From positions 1-64,000 of the forward strand of contig CAYLRO010000003.1 in the NCBI GenBank assembly GCA_964386635.1: a DNA stretch of 64,000 nt. Direction: 5' to 3'. Under the pieces are notes generated by a model that worked only from the letters and a program-made list of their open reading frames with translations, had not been told where the DNA came from and made no database searches. The translations under genes were made by a program, and so were the position numbers. The stretch comes from Sabulitectum sp964386635. GTDB taxonomy: Bacteria > Fermentibacterota > Fermentibacteria > Fermentibacterales > JCC-6. This document shows, piece after piece, positions 43,549-51,697 of this stretch. Each line of letters begins with the position of its first letter. Within the stretch, counting starts at the first letter, position 1.

Positions 43549-44692
43549 CAGAAGGATACTGCATGTGGACATGGATGCTTTCTTTGCTTCTGTAGAGCTT
43601 CTGGGCCGGGAGGAACTGAGAGGAAAGCCGGTAATAGTAGGGGGAGACCCGGGCTTCCGGTCTGTGGTTACATCCTGCACATACCAGGCCAGAAAGTACG
43701 GTGTTCATGCAGGCATGCCCATGACCAGGGCCCTGAACCTGGTCCCTGATGCGGTGGTTCTTTCAGGAAGCTTTGCCCGCTACAGAACATACAGCCACAG
43801 GGTTCTCGAGGTTCTCCTGAGTTTTACTCCCAGGATGCACGCAACAAGCATTGATGAAGCCTTTCTTGATCTTTCCGGAACAAGAGGTTCCATGCTTGAG
43901 AAGGGAAAGAAGATACAGCAGGCAGTGTTCAATGCAACCGACCTTTGGTGTACAGTGGGATGCGGTCCCAACAGGCTTCTGGCCAAGATGGCTTCCAACC
44001 TGTACAAGCCCCGGGGAGTGGGCCTTCTCATGCCGGATGACATGGTTGATCTTCCTGCAGGAGCCATCTGGGGAATCGGTCCGAAGACAGCAGAGAAACT
44101 GAGCATGTATGGAATTGATACCATCGGAAAACTCAGAACCCTGTCCCGCTCAACAATCAGATCAATACTGGGGGTACACGGAGAAGATCTCTACAGGTAC
44201 GCAAGGGGGATCGATGACAGACCGGTGAAACTCTTCGGCCACAGGGAGCCTCCAAAATCCATGGGACACGAGCACACCTTTACCAGGGATGTTTCAGAAC
44301 CTGCTGAATACATGCCTGCACTGGCCATGGTCTGTCAGAAAACCGGATGCAGGGCCAGGGAAGGAGGATGGCAGGGCGGTGTGGTAACGCTGAAGTACCG
44401 TCTCCGCAACATGAAGAGAATTACCAGAAGAAAGATACTGACTTCACCTACCAACCAGGACCAGACCATACTGAAAGCAGCAGGTGAGATGGCAGAAACC
44501 TGGATAAATGAACCCATCCGTCTCATAGGAGTGTCTATAAGCGAACTTGTACCCCTGGAGAACGCCCAGCTCAGTTTTTTCCCTGAAGGAACAACCGCAC
44601 TTAACAATGTTGCTGACAGGGTGAGGAAAAGATACGGAGACAGGGCAATGGTCAGCGGAAGAGCTCTGGAATACATACAGGGAAAAGGATGA
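43538..44692 (+). CDS. dinB: DNA polymerase IV (Y-family translesion polymerase)
   Basis: Error-prone bypass polymerase. About 384 residues: the first catalytic motif ILHVDMDAFFASVE (Asp11), GKPVIVGGDP, SYQARKYGVHAGMP-like TCTYQARKYGVHAGMPM, the second catalytic motif SIDEAFLDLSG (Asp106, Glu107), then LAKMASNLYKP, the helix-hairpin-helix IWGIGPKTAEKL and the little-finger domain KSMGHEHTF...VTLKYR. No C-terminal beta-clamp motif is obvious. ATG 43538 is chosen by homology to the usual N-terminus; ribosome binding may depend on translation from the overlapping upstream gene. Overlaps the DUF72 gene start by four bases. Confidence 0.95.
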   Translation: MEPDRRILHVDMDAFFASVELLGREELRGKPVIVGGDPGFRSVVTSCTYQARKYGVHAGMPMTRALNLVPDAVVLSGSFARYRTYSHRVLEVLLSFTPRMHATSIDEAFLDLSGTRGSMLEKGKKIQQAVFNATDLWCTVGCGPNRLLAKMASNLYKPRGVGLLMPDDMVDLPAGAIWGIGPKTAEKLSMYGIDTIGKLRTLSRSTIRSILGVHGEDLYRYARGIDDRPVKLFGHREPPKSMGHEHTFTRDVSEPAEYMPALAMVCQKTGCRAREGGWQGGVVTLKYRLRNMKRITRRKILTSPTNQDQTILKAAGEMAETWINEPIRLIGVSISELVPLENAQLSFFPEGTTALNNVADRVRKRYGDRAMVSGRALEYIQGKG

Positions 44693-45525
44693 CAATGGAC
44701 CTGTTCAGCTCCCAGGTGCAGAAAAGAGTTCTCCAAGGTGGAGCCAGGCTTTTTCTGGGAACATCCGGATACAGTTTCCCGGACTGGAAAGGGGTGTTTT
44801 ATCCCAGGCGCATTGCCGGGAAGGACTGGCTCCGGTATTACGCCCTGCAGTTCAATTCAGTTGAGATCAACTCCACTTACTACAGGCTGCTCTCTGAAAA
44901 TGCCACGGCAAAAATGGCGGAATCCGTGCCTGATGGATTCTCTTTTACTGTGAAGCTGCATTCATCAATGACCCACTCCAGAGATGCAGGAAAAGAAGAG
45001 TGGAAGAAGTTTCACAGAATGATCGGGCCATTGAGAAAAACCAGCAGAATGGGGATGGTCCTTGCCCAGTTCCCATGGTCTTTTCCTCTGGAGGAGAGAT
45101 CATTCCAGTGGCTTGAGCAGCTGGCCTGCAATCTGAACGGTATCGATACAGCGATAGAGTTCCGACATGCAAAATGGTACTCCCGTGAAACTCTGGAAAG
45201 GGTATGGGAAATGGGATTCGTCCCTGTTTCTCCAGATATGCCCGGCCTGAAAAATCTGCCTGCTTCAGGCCCGTTGTTTCCTGGAGAGAATATCTACATA
45301 AGGCTGCACGGGAGGAATTCTGAGAAGTGGTGGGGGAACACTCAGGAGAGGTATGACTATCTCTACAATGAGAGTGAGCTGAATTTCTGGGCGGAAAAAC
45401 TGGGCAGCCTTTCAGAAGAGGTGAAGAACTGCTATGTTTTTTTCAACAACTGCCACATGGGTAAAGCTGCCCTGAATGCAAAAGACATGGAAAGACTCCT
45501 CCAGGGAGTCACGGAGGCTGATTAA
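44689..45525 (+). CDS. DUF72 (YecE-like) protein
   Basis: 278 residues with the DUF72 pattern: RLFLGTSGYSFPDWKGVFYPRRIAGKDWLRYYALQFNSVEINSTYYRL, FSFTVKLHSSMTH, MGMVLAQFPWSF, DTAIEFRHAKWYS, GNIYIRLHGRNSEKWWG, YDYLYNESELNFWAEKL and a FFNNCHMGKAALNA end. The fold is a TIM barrel and the biochemical role is unknown. The family is frequently found near DNA-repair genes; here it is coupled to dinB (ATGA), which places it in the proposed SOS operon. An ATG six bases downstream is an alternative start. Confidence 0.9.
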   Translation: MTMDLFSSQVQKRVLQGGARLFLGTSGYSFPDWKGVFYPRRIAGKDWLRYYALQFNSVEINSTYYRLLSENATAKMAESVPDGFSFTVKLHSSMTHSRDAGKEEWKKFHRMIGPLRKTSRMGMVLAQFPWSFPLEERSFQWLEQLACNLNGIDTAIEFRHAKWYSRETLERVWEMGFVPVSPDMPGLKNLPASGPLFPGENIYIRLHGRNSEKWWGNTQERYDYLYNESELNFWAEKLGSLSEEVKNCYVFFNNCHMGKAALNAKDMERLLQGVTEAD

Positions 45526-46460
45526 TGAGAAGAGTACTTTATTCATTTCCAATACTGATGTTCCTTGCCGGCTGCGGAGGAACAGGTGTGTCGATCAACA
45601 GCGAGTTCCCTGCATTCTATTTTCAGGACATCACCACCGGGGCGATTCCAACTTCCTGCTGTTTCCTGGGAGGAAACGGGGATGTCCTTGCAGGAGCAGG
45701 CACATCCCTTTATTTCGTTGACAGTGACGACGGCTATGTAAGAGCCGAGGTTTCCCTGGGGGTCCCGATAACCGATGTGGAAGGCTCACCGGAAGGCGGG
45801 TACGGGCTGGCACTTTCAGGAGACATACTTTTCGTTGTATCAAATGACATATACACAGTGCATTCTCAGATACCGCTTTCCCATTATGGCAGTTTCATTA
45901 TTCCCAGGCCGTATTCCACATCGATCTTCGTTCTCTGTGCCGATGGTACACTTGTGAAGATAGAAACAGTGGGCTGGACAATTACGAAATCAGGCCAGAC
46001 AGATGCAACTGATCCAGTGGCAGCAGTTATGGGAACAAGTGGCGATTACATCTTTGCAGCAGACAGTGATGGAACGGTTTACAAGATATCAACTTCAGAC
46101 TTTTCAACAGTTGCACAGACAACTGTTGATGGCGGGGTGAACGGAATGTGTTCAACACCGCTGGGCGAGGTTTTTGTTTCTCCAGAGGGAGAAAGCCAGG
46201 TATGGGCCATCGACTGCGGAACCGGCCAGCACTCCAGGTCATTTGATCTTCCCGGTGAACCAACTGCTCTTGCCTGTACAGGCAGCGGAAAGTACCTCTA
46301 TGCAACATTGCCGGAACAGGGGTTTGCAGTGGTGAATGTGGCGGACAACACAACTGAAGCGATTATCGGAAGTTACGGAGATCCTTCGGACATGGCAATC
46401 AACACACAGACTACCAGAGCCGCTCTCTGCTGTATCGACCTGTATATACTGCAGAACTAG
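45525..46460 (+). CDS. Lipoprotein with YncE-like beta-propeller
   Basis: 311 residues with a lipoprotein signal (MRRVLYSFPILMFLAGC). The body consists of repeated ~40-residue blades (AGAGTSLYFVDSDDGYVRAEV, DGTVYKISTSDFSTVAQTTV, ESQVWAIDCGTGQHSRSFDLPGEPTALACTGSGKYLYATLPEQGFAVVNVADN) of the WD40/YVTN type. Function unknown; such proteins often bind surface partners. Its start shares one base with the stop of the DUF72 gene (TAATG), so it is probably read with the dinB operon although the link looks incidental. Ends in a four-base overlap with the convergent prepilin peptidase. Confidence 0.8.
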   Translation: MRRVLYSFPILMFLAGCGGTGVSINSEFPAFYFQDITTGAIPTSCCFLGGNGDVLAGAGTSLYFVDSDDGYVRAEVSLGVPITDVEGSPEGGYGLALSGDILFVVSNDIYTVHSQIPLSHYGSFIIPRPYSTSIFVLCADGTLVKIETVGWTITKSGQTDATDPVAAVMGTSGDYIFAADSDGTVYKISTSDFSTVAQTTVDGGVNGMCSTPLGEVFVSPEGESQVWAIDCGTGQHSRSFDLPGEPTALACTGSGKYLYATLPEQGFAVVNVADNTTEAIIGSYGDPSDMAINTQTTRAALCCIDLYILQN

Positions 46461-47290
46461 AGGAGAATGCTCAGATAGCCCTGCCAGAGAGATTCGCCGA
46501 AGAACAGTGATATCAATGCTCCCAGTGCCATGAACGGGCCGAAGGGTATGGGAACACTCTTTTTCCTTTTTCGGAACACCATAAGTGCTCCGCCCACCAC
46601 TGCTCCAGTTATAAAAGCTGCAAAGAAAGCAATCACAGTGTGCCCCGGTCCCAGAAATGCTCCCGTACACGCTGCCAGTTTCACGTCACCCCAGCCCATA
46701 CCACCCTGGAACTCGTCCTCTTCATCTTCGAATCCTTCCGGAGCTTCAGTTCGTATCTTCTGCTGTTTCAGATAGATCGATGCTCCTGTTCGAATAAGAA
46801 GGAAGAAGAGAAATCCTCCGGCTGCGCCTATGAGGGAACTGCGAATACCGATACCCCCTGGAAGCAGTGAGAGACCGATGCCTGCCACAGCTCCTCCGAT
46901 GCTCACCTCGTCCAGAACGATGAACTGCTCGGTATCAGTTCTTACCACCACAACCATAAGTGAAATCAGAACGGCATAAGTTATGAAAACCAGGGAATAA
47001 CCTGTGTGCACCGCTGCCAGGAAGAAGAGAACACCTGTAACAAACTCTGTTACCGGATAACGGGCTGATATGTGCATCCCGCAGTTCCTGCACCTGCCTC
47101 TGAGAAAGAGATAGCTGAGAACAGGGATGTTGTCTTTCGGCTCTATTTCCTTTTTGCATCCAGGACATGCACTGGGTGGTGAGATAATGGACTTCCCAAG
47201 GGGAACCCGCCAGCTTACTACATTCAAAAAACTGCCGATGCACAGGCCCAGAAGCCCGGCAAAGATGCCGAAGATACTGTCAATAGATAT
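46457..47290 (-). CDS. Prepilin peptidase (A24 family), non-canonical start
   Basis: Cleaves and N-methylates type IV pilin-like proteins at the inner membrane. A cytoplasmic loop has two Cys pairs (CPGCKKEI and CRNCGMHI). The aspartates are both present: RTDTEQFIVLDE and GWGDVKLAA. The family's first membrane helix and signature (IFGIFAGLLGLCIGSFLNVVSWRVP) lie upstream of the first ordinary start (TTG 47227), which would cut the helix off. The frame is open to a TAA near 47308 and holds no ATG/GTG, so translation probably begins at ATA 47290 (GGCAGG eight bases before), ATT 47284 or an internal CTG. No pilin gene is in the window. Confidence 0.85.
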   Translation of the reverse strand: MSIDSIFGIFAGLLGLCIGSFLNVVSWRVPLGKSIISPPSACPGCKKEIEPKDNIPVLSYLFLRGRCRNCGMHISARYPVTEFVTGVLFFLAAVHTGYSLVFITYAVLISLMVVVVRTDTEQFIVLDEVSIGGAVAGIGLSLLPGGIGIRSSLIGAAGGFLFFLLIRTGASIYLKQQKIRTEAPEGFEDEEDEFQGGMGWGDVKLAACTGAFLGPGHTVIAFFAAFITGAVVGGALMVFRKRKKSVPIPFGPFMALGALISLFFGESLWQGYLSILL

Positions 47291-47318
47291 GTTGCCGACC
47301 TGCCGTTTCTGTTAATAC

Positions 47319-47348
47319 TTGCCACTTTCTCTACTCAAAGAGTATAAT
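47319..47348 (+). promoter_or_regulatory. Strong promoter of the porin gene
   Basis: TTGCCA (47319-47324), an 18-base spacer and a perfect TATAAT (47343-47348), about 60 bases before the porin ATG. Confidence 0.65.
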
Positions 47349-47410
47349 TCCGCTTGACACTGACCGGAAGGTACAGAAACACCGGTCGAAAAACCAAAAG
47401 GGGTGTATTA

Positions 47411-48463
47411 ATGAAAAAGGCTATCGCGATTCTTGCAGTTCTTGCTTGCTTTGCATTTGCAGGTGAAGTGCTCAGTGGCGGTTCCGATATGATCAAATTC
47501 AAGGGTTACGCAACTTTCCGCTGGACAATGTTCGGTGAGGAAGACTACAACCCTGGTTCAACAATGAGCACCTACAGCTACATCCAGTGGTGCCCCAGGC
47601 TCAATGAGTATGTTGACGGAGCAATCTCCGCAACAGTTACAACTCCAGGTGATGCTGATATCAGGGTTGACTGTGCAAACCTTAACCTCCACTTCACCGA
47701 GAACTTCACCCTTACAGGTGGACAGTTCAAGGTTCCCTTCGGTTATGCTTACACACGTTCCGGCGGCAGCATGTACTTTGGTGACAGATCTGCTCTCGTT
47801 GACGGTAACAATTTTGACGATTTTGACGATTTTGGCGGCAAAGACATATCTACAATGCTTACAGCAGAGTTCGCTCCTGTAACTGTTGATCTTGCTCTTT
47901 CCAACGGTAATGGTATGAACGCTTCCGCTGACGACCAGGACATGAACAAGCAGTTCACTGCAAGAGTTGTTGCAGATCCTACAGACTGGCTCGAAATCGG
48001 TGGTTCAGTTGCTATGATCGGTTATGCAGATCAGGATTCCACAGAAGTTTTGGACGAATCCTGGAATGCTACCGGCATGGACTTCTTTGCAGTTGCCAAC
48101 TATCCTGTATCTCCCACAGGCGACCTTGTGTTTGTGGGCGAGTACATGATGCTCGGTGCCCAGGATAATTACGATGATGCGGAAGACGGTTCAAGAATGA
48201 GCGTTATGGCCGGATACGATGTTGATCTTGACGGCGACGTTTTTCTTGCCATCATGCCTGCACTTCGTTACGACATGGTTACACCTATTGATGTTACCGG
48301 CGAAGCAGTGGACAATGGCATCAGCCGTATCGACTTCTGCCTGAACATTGATCTCTTCAGCCAGTACAACACACTTCAGATCGGTGCCCGTAACTACGGC
48401 TCCGAGAATGAGAATGTTGATGGACATACTGACATGTATGCCAACTGGAGAATGAACTTCTAA
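47411..48463 (+). CDS. Outer-membrane porin, OprO/OprP-like
   Basis: About 350 residues with a signal peptide (MKKAIAILAVLACFAFAG). The body has the outer-membrane porin pattern: IKFKGYATFRWTMFGEEDYN, DIRVDCANLNLHFTENFTLTGGQFKVPFGYAYTRSGG, AEFAPVTVDLALSNGNGMN, WLEIGGSVAMIGY, a terminal MYANWRMNF with C-terminal Phe. The GGQFKVPFG motif is typical of the phosphate-selective porin group, but substrate is open. ATG 47411 has AAAAGGGG before it. A near-consensus promoter, the strong ribosome-binding site and a good terminator indicate abundant expression. A short tandem repeat (three TTTTGACGA-like units near 47813-47832) encodes DFDDFDDF in a probable loop. Confidence 0.85.
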   Translation: MKKAIAILAVLACFAFAGEVLSGGSDMIKFKGYATFRWTMFGEEDYNPGSTMSTYSYIQWCPRLNEYVDGAISATVTTPGDADIRVDCANLNLHFTENFTLTGGQFKVPFGYAYTRSGGSMYFGDRSALVDGNNFDDFDDFGGKDISTMLTAEFAPVTVDLALSNGNGMNASADDQDMNKQFTARVVADPTDWLEIGGSVAMIGYADQDSTEVLDESWNATGMDFFAVANYPVSPTGDLVFVGEYMMLGAQDNYDDAEDGSRMSVMAGYDVDLDGDVFLAIMPALRYDMVTPIDVTGEAVDNGISRIDFCLNIDLFSQYNTLQIGARNYGSENENVDGHTDMYANWRMNF

Positions 48464-48484
48464 AGAAGTTATTCAATAAAACAG

Positions 48485-48515
48485 CCGGCCTCCTTCACAG
48501 GGGGCCGGTTTTTTT
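48485..48515 (+). terminator. Rho-independent terminator of the porin gene
   Basis: CCGGCC/GGCCGG stem extended by a G-T and two further pairs, six-base loop, then seven T. It lies 21 bases after the porin stop. Confidence 0.9.
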
Positions 48516-48599
48516 GTGGCTCCAGTTTCCCCGTTTCCTTATTCTGCTTATAATGTCTCTGTATACGCAGATACTTATTTTTTATCAGGGAGGGATGAT

Positions 48600-49745
48600 A
48601 TGCCGGAAGAGAATGTTGTACCAGAGGGAACAGCTCCTGAGGAAGTTGTGCCCGAAGCAGCCCAGACGGAGGCGGAACAGCCTGAAGAACCTGCTTCAAC
48701 AGCACAGACACACAACAGAGAGCTTGGCTGCCAGAACTGCGGTGCACCGCTTGAGTACATGGAGGGCGAGAGTGTAATAACCTGCCCCTACTGCGGTACT
48801 ACAACCATGCTTGCAGGCTATGACAACATCGTAAAGATTGACAGCCATTCCATGCTTCCCATGAATGTTAACGAGAATGATGCCATCAGTGCCCTGCTCA
48901 CATGGCTTTCAAAGGGATTCCACCGGTCGAAGAAGAATATTCAGACTGCCAAAGTCGAGTCCATCAGGGGGCTCATGCTGCCGTACTGGATAGTGAAGAG
49001 CAATGCTTCCACTGCATGGCGGGGGAAGAAAAAGAGAACAAGAACTGTGGGAACCGGTGACAAGAAGAAGACCGAGACCTGGTGGGAGCCTGTAAGCGGC
49101 AGATTCAGCGAGGACTACACCTGGCCTGAGTACGCCCGTGAAGACCCTGATGAATTCTGGGGCGTTGAGAACATCAAGCCCGGGAAAAAGTCTCTCTTTC
49201 CAGACTGGGGCAAATTCTGGCTCAGATTCGGAGGAGGCAGGGAAAGCCCGAACCGGAACCTTCTTGACGGACAGCTGCCTTTTGACATTCAGGAAGTCAA
49301 GAAGTGCGGTATGGCTGATAACATGGTTAACGGTCAGATAACTCAGGAAAGAGCAGAGTCCAATGCAAAGGGCAACATAAAGGAACATCAGGCTAAGAAG
49401 GCTGACAAAAAAGCGGATGTTCTTTCAGACGTGGACACAGTTGTTAATGTTAACAAGGTTGATCTTGTGTACGTCCCGATGTGGGAGATGAAGTACAGCC
49501 TGAACGGTAAAAGCTACAATGCCCTTGTAGACGGCACAAAGAAGGAAGTTCTTTCAGCTGAGTATCCTGTGAGTACAAAGGCCCGAGTAACAATATTCGA
49601 TATCTTCCTGGGCATACCTGCTATCATCGCAGGAGCAATCGGTTTTGCCGGAGACGGATCCAAAGTTGCAACAATAATCTTCTTCGTCCTTCTGGTTCTG
49701 ATGCTTGCATACAGCCTTCTCAAAGGTCTTTCCGGAAAGAGTTGA
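48600..49745 (+). CDS. Zinc-ribbon protein with C-terminal membrane segments
   Basis: About 381 residues, family not named. After an acidic low-complexity stretch (~residues 1-40, Glu/Pro/Ala-rich) comes a zinc ribbon CQNCGAPLEY...CPYCGTTTML. A long soluble domain follows with many basic and Trp residues (e.g. STAWRGKKKRTRTV, ETWWEPV, a lysine-rich KKADKKADVL) and a VYVPMWEMKYSLNGKSYNALVDG segment. Two hydrophobic helices (~330-375) end the protein. Membrane-anchored proteins with such ribbons are often quality-control factors; that is inference. ATG 48600 has GGGAGG before it. The stop shares one base with the release-factor gene (TGATG). Confidence 0.65.
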   Translation: MPEENVVPEGTAPEEVVPEAAQTEAEQPEEPASTAQTHNRELGCQNCGAPLEYMEGESVITCPYCGTTTMLAGYDNIVKIDSHSMLPMNVNENDAISALLTWLSKGFHRSKKNIQTAKVESIRGLMLPYWIVKSNASTAWRGKKKRTRTVGTGDKKKTETWWEPVSGRFSEDYTWPEYAREDPDEFWGVENIKPGKKSLFPDWGKFWLRFGGGRESPNRNLLDGQLPFDIQEVKKCGMADNMVNGQITQERAESNAKGNIKEHQAKKADKKADVLSDVDTVVNVNKVDLVYVPMWEMKYSLNGKSYNALVDGTKKEVLSAEYPVSTKARVTIFDIFLGIPAIIAGAIGFAGDGSKVATIIFFVLLVLMLAYSLLKGLSGKS

Positions 49746-50149
49746 TGACTGACATTCCTGAAGCTGCCCTCTCGTGGACCTGGCTCCGGGCTGGAGGTCC
49801 CGGAGGGCAGCACCAGAACAAAACAGAGACAGCAGTTCAGTTGAGGTACAGCATACCCCTGGGAGAATTGAACCGGGAAACAGCTGAAAGACTAAGGCGA
49901 CTGGCAGGAAGCAGATTGAACTCTGCTGACGAGATAATCATTGAATGCCGCGAACACCGAAGCAGAGAAATGAACAGGCGGGTTGCCCTTGAAAAACTGG
50001 AGCTTCTTATTGAGGAAGCTGAGAAACGGGACATACCCAGAAAGAAGACTCGTCCAACAAGAGCATCATCTGCCAGGAGAGTTAAATTGAAAAAAGAGAA
50101 TTCCCAGAGAAAGAAATTGAGAAGAAAACCTGAGGTTCATGATGACTGA
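49745..50149 (+). CDS. arfB: ArfB-like peptidyl-tRNA hydrolase (class I release factor domain)
   Basis: Rescues stalled ribosomes by hydrolysing peptidyl-tRNA when no stop codon is in the A site. The 134-residue protein is a single catalytic RF domain: RAGGPGGQHQNKTETAVQLRY holds the essential GGQ, followed by a long basic tail (KKTRPTRASSARRVKLKKENSQRKKLRRK) of the kind ArfB inserts in the mRNA channel. It lacks the stop-codon-recognition domain of RF1/2. ATG 49745; a TTG three bases upstream is an alternative. Coupled to the zinc-ribbon gene before and overlapping the GT39-like gene after (11 bases). Confidence 0.88.
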   Translation: MTDIPEAALSWTWLRAGGPGGQHQNKTETAVQLRYSIPLGELNRETAERLRRLAGSRLNSADEIIIECREHRSREMNRRVALEKLELLIEEAEKRDIPRKKTRPTRASSARRVKLKKENSQRKKLRRKPEVHDD

Positions 50150-51599
50150 CCGTGTAAAACTGCTTGTTCTCACAATAGTTTCTCTTGGTACAAGGCTGTT
50201 CATGCTGGGAGGAAAAAGCCTGTGGATAGACGAGTGTCTGGCCTGGGGTGCGACGCGGATGGGCTGGATGGAGATGTTCAGATCTGTTGCTTCAGGAACA
50301 CCCCATCCTCCGGTTGCTTTCGCTCTGATAAAGCTGTCTGCAATTATTGCAGGTGACGGCGAATTCGGCCTCAGATTCCTTATTGCTGTTTTCACTGCGT
50401 CTGCTGTTGTTCCTTTGTACAGGCTGGCTGCCAGAAGAACCACTGCTCGCGGAGGTTTCTATGCCGGTCTTCTCTGGGCTCTCTCACCGTTTGCTGTTTC
50501 CCTGGGGCAGGAATGCTGGGTTTATGGAATAAATGCAGCCCTCTCTTTCTGGTTTGCCGATGTTGCCGATCTGGCATGGAGGGGATCCCGGAAGGCTTAT
50601 ATAACAGCATTCATTCTTGGTATTGCGGGTATTCTCACACAGCATATTTTTGTTATTACCGTTGCAGCTTCAGCTGTACTCTATTTTTCAATTGACGCCG
50701 GGAAGAGGATCTCGATACTGAAATTTATAACAGTTCCTCTCTTTCTTGCTGCAGCATACCTGCCTGTGTACCTGTATTTCTCTTCTCAGTTTGCTGCAAG
50801 AACAGAGAGACTCGTATCTGCAGGTTTTTATGCCGGCACATTCAGACTGTTTTCAACCAGGCCATTATCAGAATTGTTCAGGGTATTTGCAGGGGGACTG
50901 TTGCCTGAGATATCGCAGAATATCCTGGAAAGACCCAGAATGTTTACTGCGTATTTAGTTAATGCGGCAGCTGTTATCTTCATGGGAATTGTTCCGCTTT
51001 TCCGCTTCAAAAAATGGAACATGCCTGGTCTCAGATTCCTCTGGATTATCCTTCTTCTTCCATTTCTGCTCTTTATAAATGACGATCCAACCATCAGACA
51101 TCTGTCTCTGATCTGGCTTGTCATCTCCATTTCATCAGCTGCTGTTTTTTCCAGATACAGATACTCTGGACCTGCAGCAGCAGTCTTTATGCTGATTGCT
51201 CTGGTTCCTTACTACAGAATGGATGTTTTTCCGTATCACAGAAGTAACTGGCATCAAGGAGTGGAAACCATAGAAGCAATGGCTGCTCCAGGTGACGGTG
51301 TTGTTATTTTCGGGGGAAAGTCAACTGCTTTTGCCTGGGAATTCTATTCTGAGACCGGCATGGACTATTTTGCTCCTGGCGGAGAAACTCCATTTGCCGT
51401 TGACAGTGAGAGAAGCAGAGTGAACAGGGTTGCTTTTATGGACAGTGTTTTTGCAACAAGAGAGAATCGACGAATTTGGGTTCTGATAGACGTGTGGGGT
51501 TCTCCTGAAATGGAAAGCATAAAGGGGGACAGGACCGTGTCGTTCTCTTCACAGGCTGGAGATCACATGCTGATGATACTTCTGGAAGGAAAGCACTAA
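50139..51599 (+). CDS. GT39-like membrane glycosyltransferase
   Basis: 486 residues, ~10 membrane helices. The N-terminal GGKSLWIDECLAWGATR (with the acidic DE), GTPHPPVAFALIKL and EFGLRFLIAVFTASAVVPLYRLA are typical of dolichyl/polyprenyl-phosphate-sugar protein glycosyltransferases (PMT/ArnT type). A second in-frame ATG follows directly (ATGATG). Acceptor and sugar cannot be read. With the GT-C enzyme at 35852 and the GT2 enzyme at 39907 it forms part of a likely lipid-linked sugar pathway. The C-terminal soluble part (AMAAPGDGVVIFGGKSTAFAWEFYSETG) is typical of GT39-like enzymes. Confidence 0.8.
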   Translation: MMTDRVKLLVLTIVSLGTRLFMLGGKSLWIDECLAWGATRMGWMEMFRSVASGTPHPPVAFALIKLSAIIAGDGEFGLRFLIAVFTASAVVPLYRLAARRTTARGGFYAGLLWALSPFAVSLGQECWVYGINAALSFWFADVADLAWRGSRKAYITAFILGIAGILTQHIFVITVAASAVLYFSIDAGKRISILKFITVPLFLAAAYLPVYLYFSSQFAARTERLVSAGFYAGTFRLFSTRPLSELFRVFAGGLLPEISQNILERPRMFTAYLVNAAAVIFMGIVPLFRFKKWNMPGLRFLWIILLLPFLLFINDDPTIRHLSLIWLVISISSAAVFSRYRYSGPAAAVFMLIALVPYYRMDVFPYHRSNWHQGVETIEAMAAPGDGVVIFGGKSTAFAWEFYSETGMDYFAPGGETPFAVDSERSRVNRVAFMDSVFATRENRRIWVLIDVWGSPEMESIKGDRTVSFSSQAGDHMLMILLEGKH

Positions 51600-51602
51600 T
51601 CG

Positions 51603-51669
51603 CAACATGTTGTTGCAAATTTGCCATTCGGTATGTCATTTGATTAGCTTTCAACATCACATTTATAAA
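51603..51669 (+). promoter_or_regulatory. Promoter and twin palindromes upstream of the RND operon
   Basis: Two perfect 10-bp palindromes lie side by side: CAACATGTTG (51603-51612) and GCAAATTTGC (51615-51624). Sixteen bases further is TTGATT (51640-51645), an 18-base spacer and TATAAA (51664-51669), about 29 bases before the TTG start. The palindromes are placed as an operator for a repressor of efflux genes; no regulator gene is adjacent. Confidence 0.45.
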
Positions 51670-51697
51670 GAAGACATCCAGTGAGAGGGGGATTGGC

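Noticed and set aside
51603..51624. Palindromes as a phage or transposon attachment site
   Set aside because: No integrase, transposase or matching repeat is seen nearby; an operator ahead of the efflux genes is a simpler reading.
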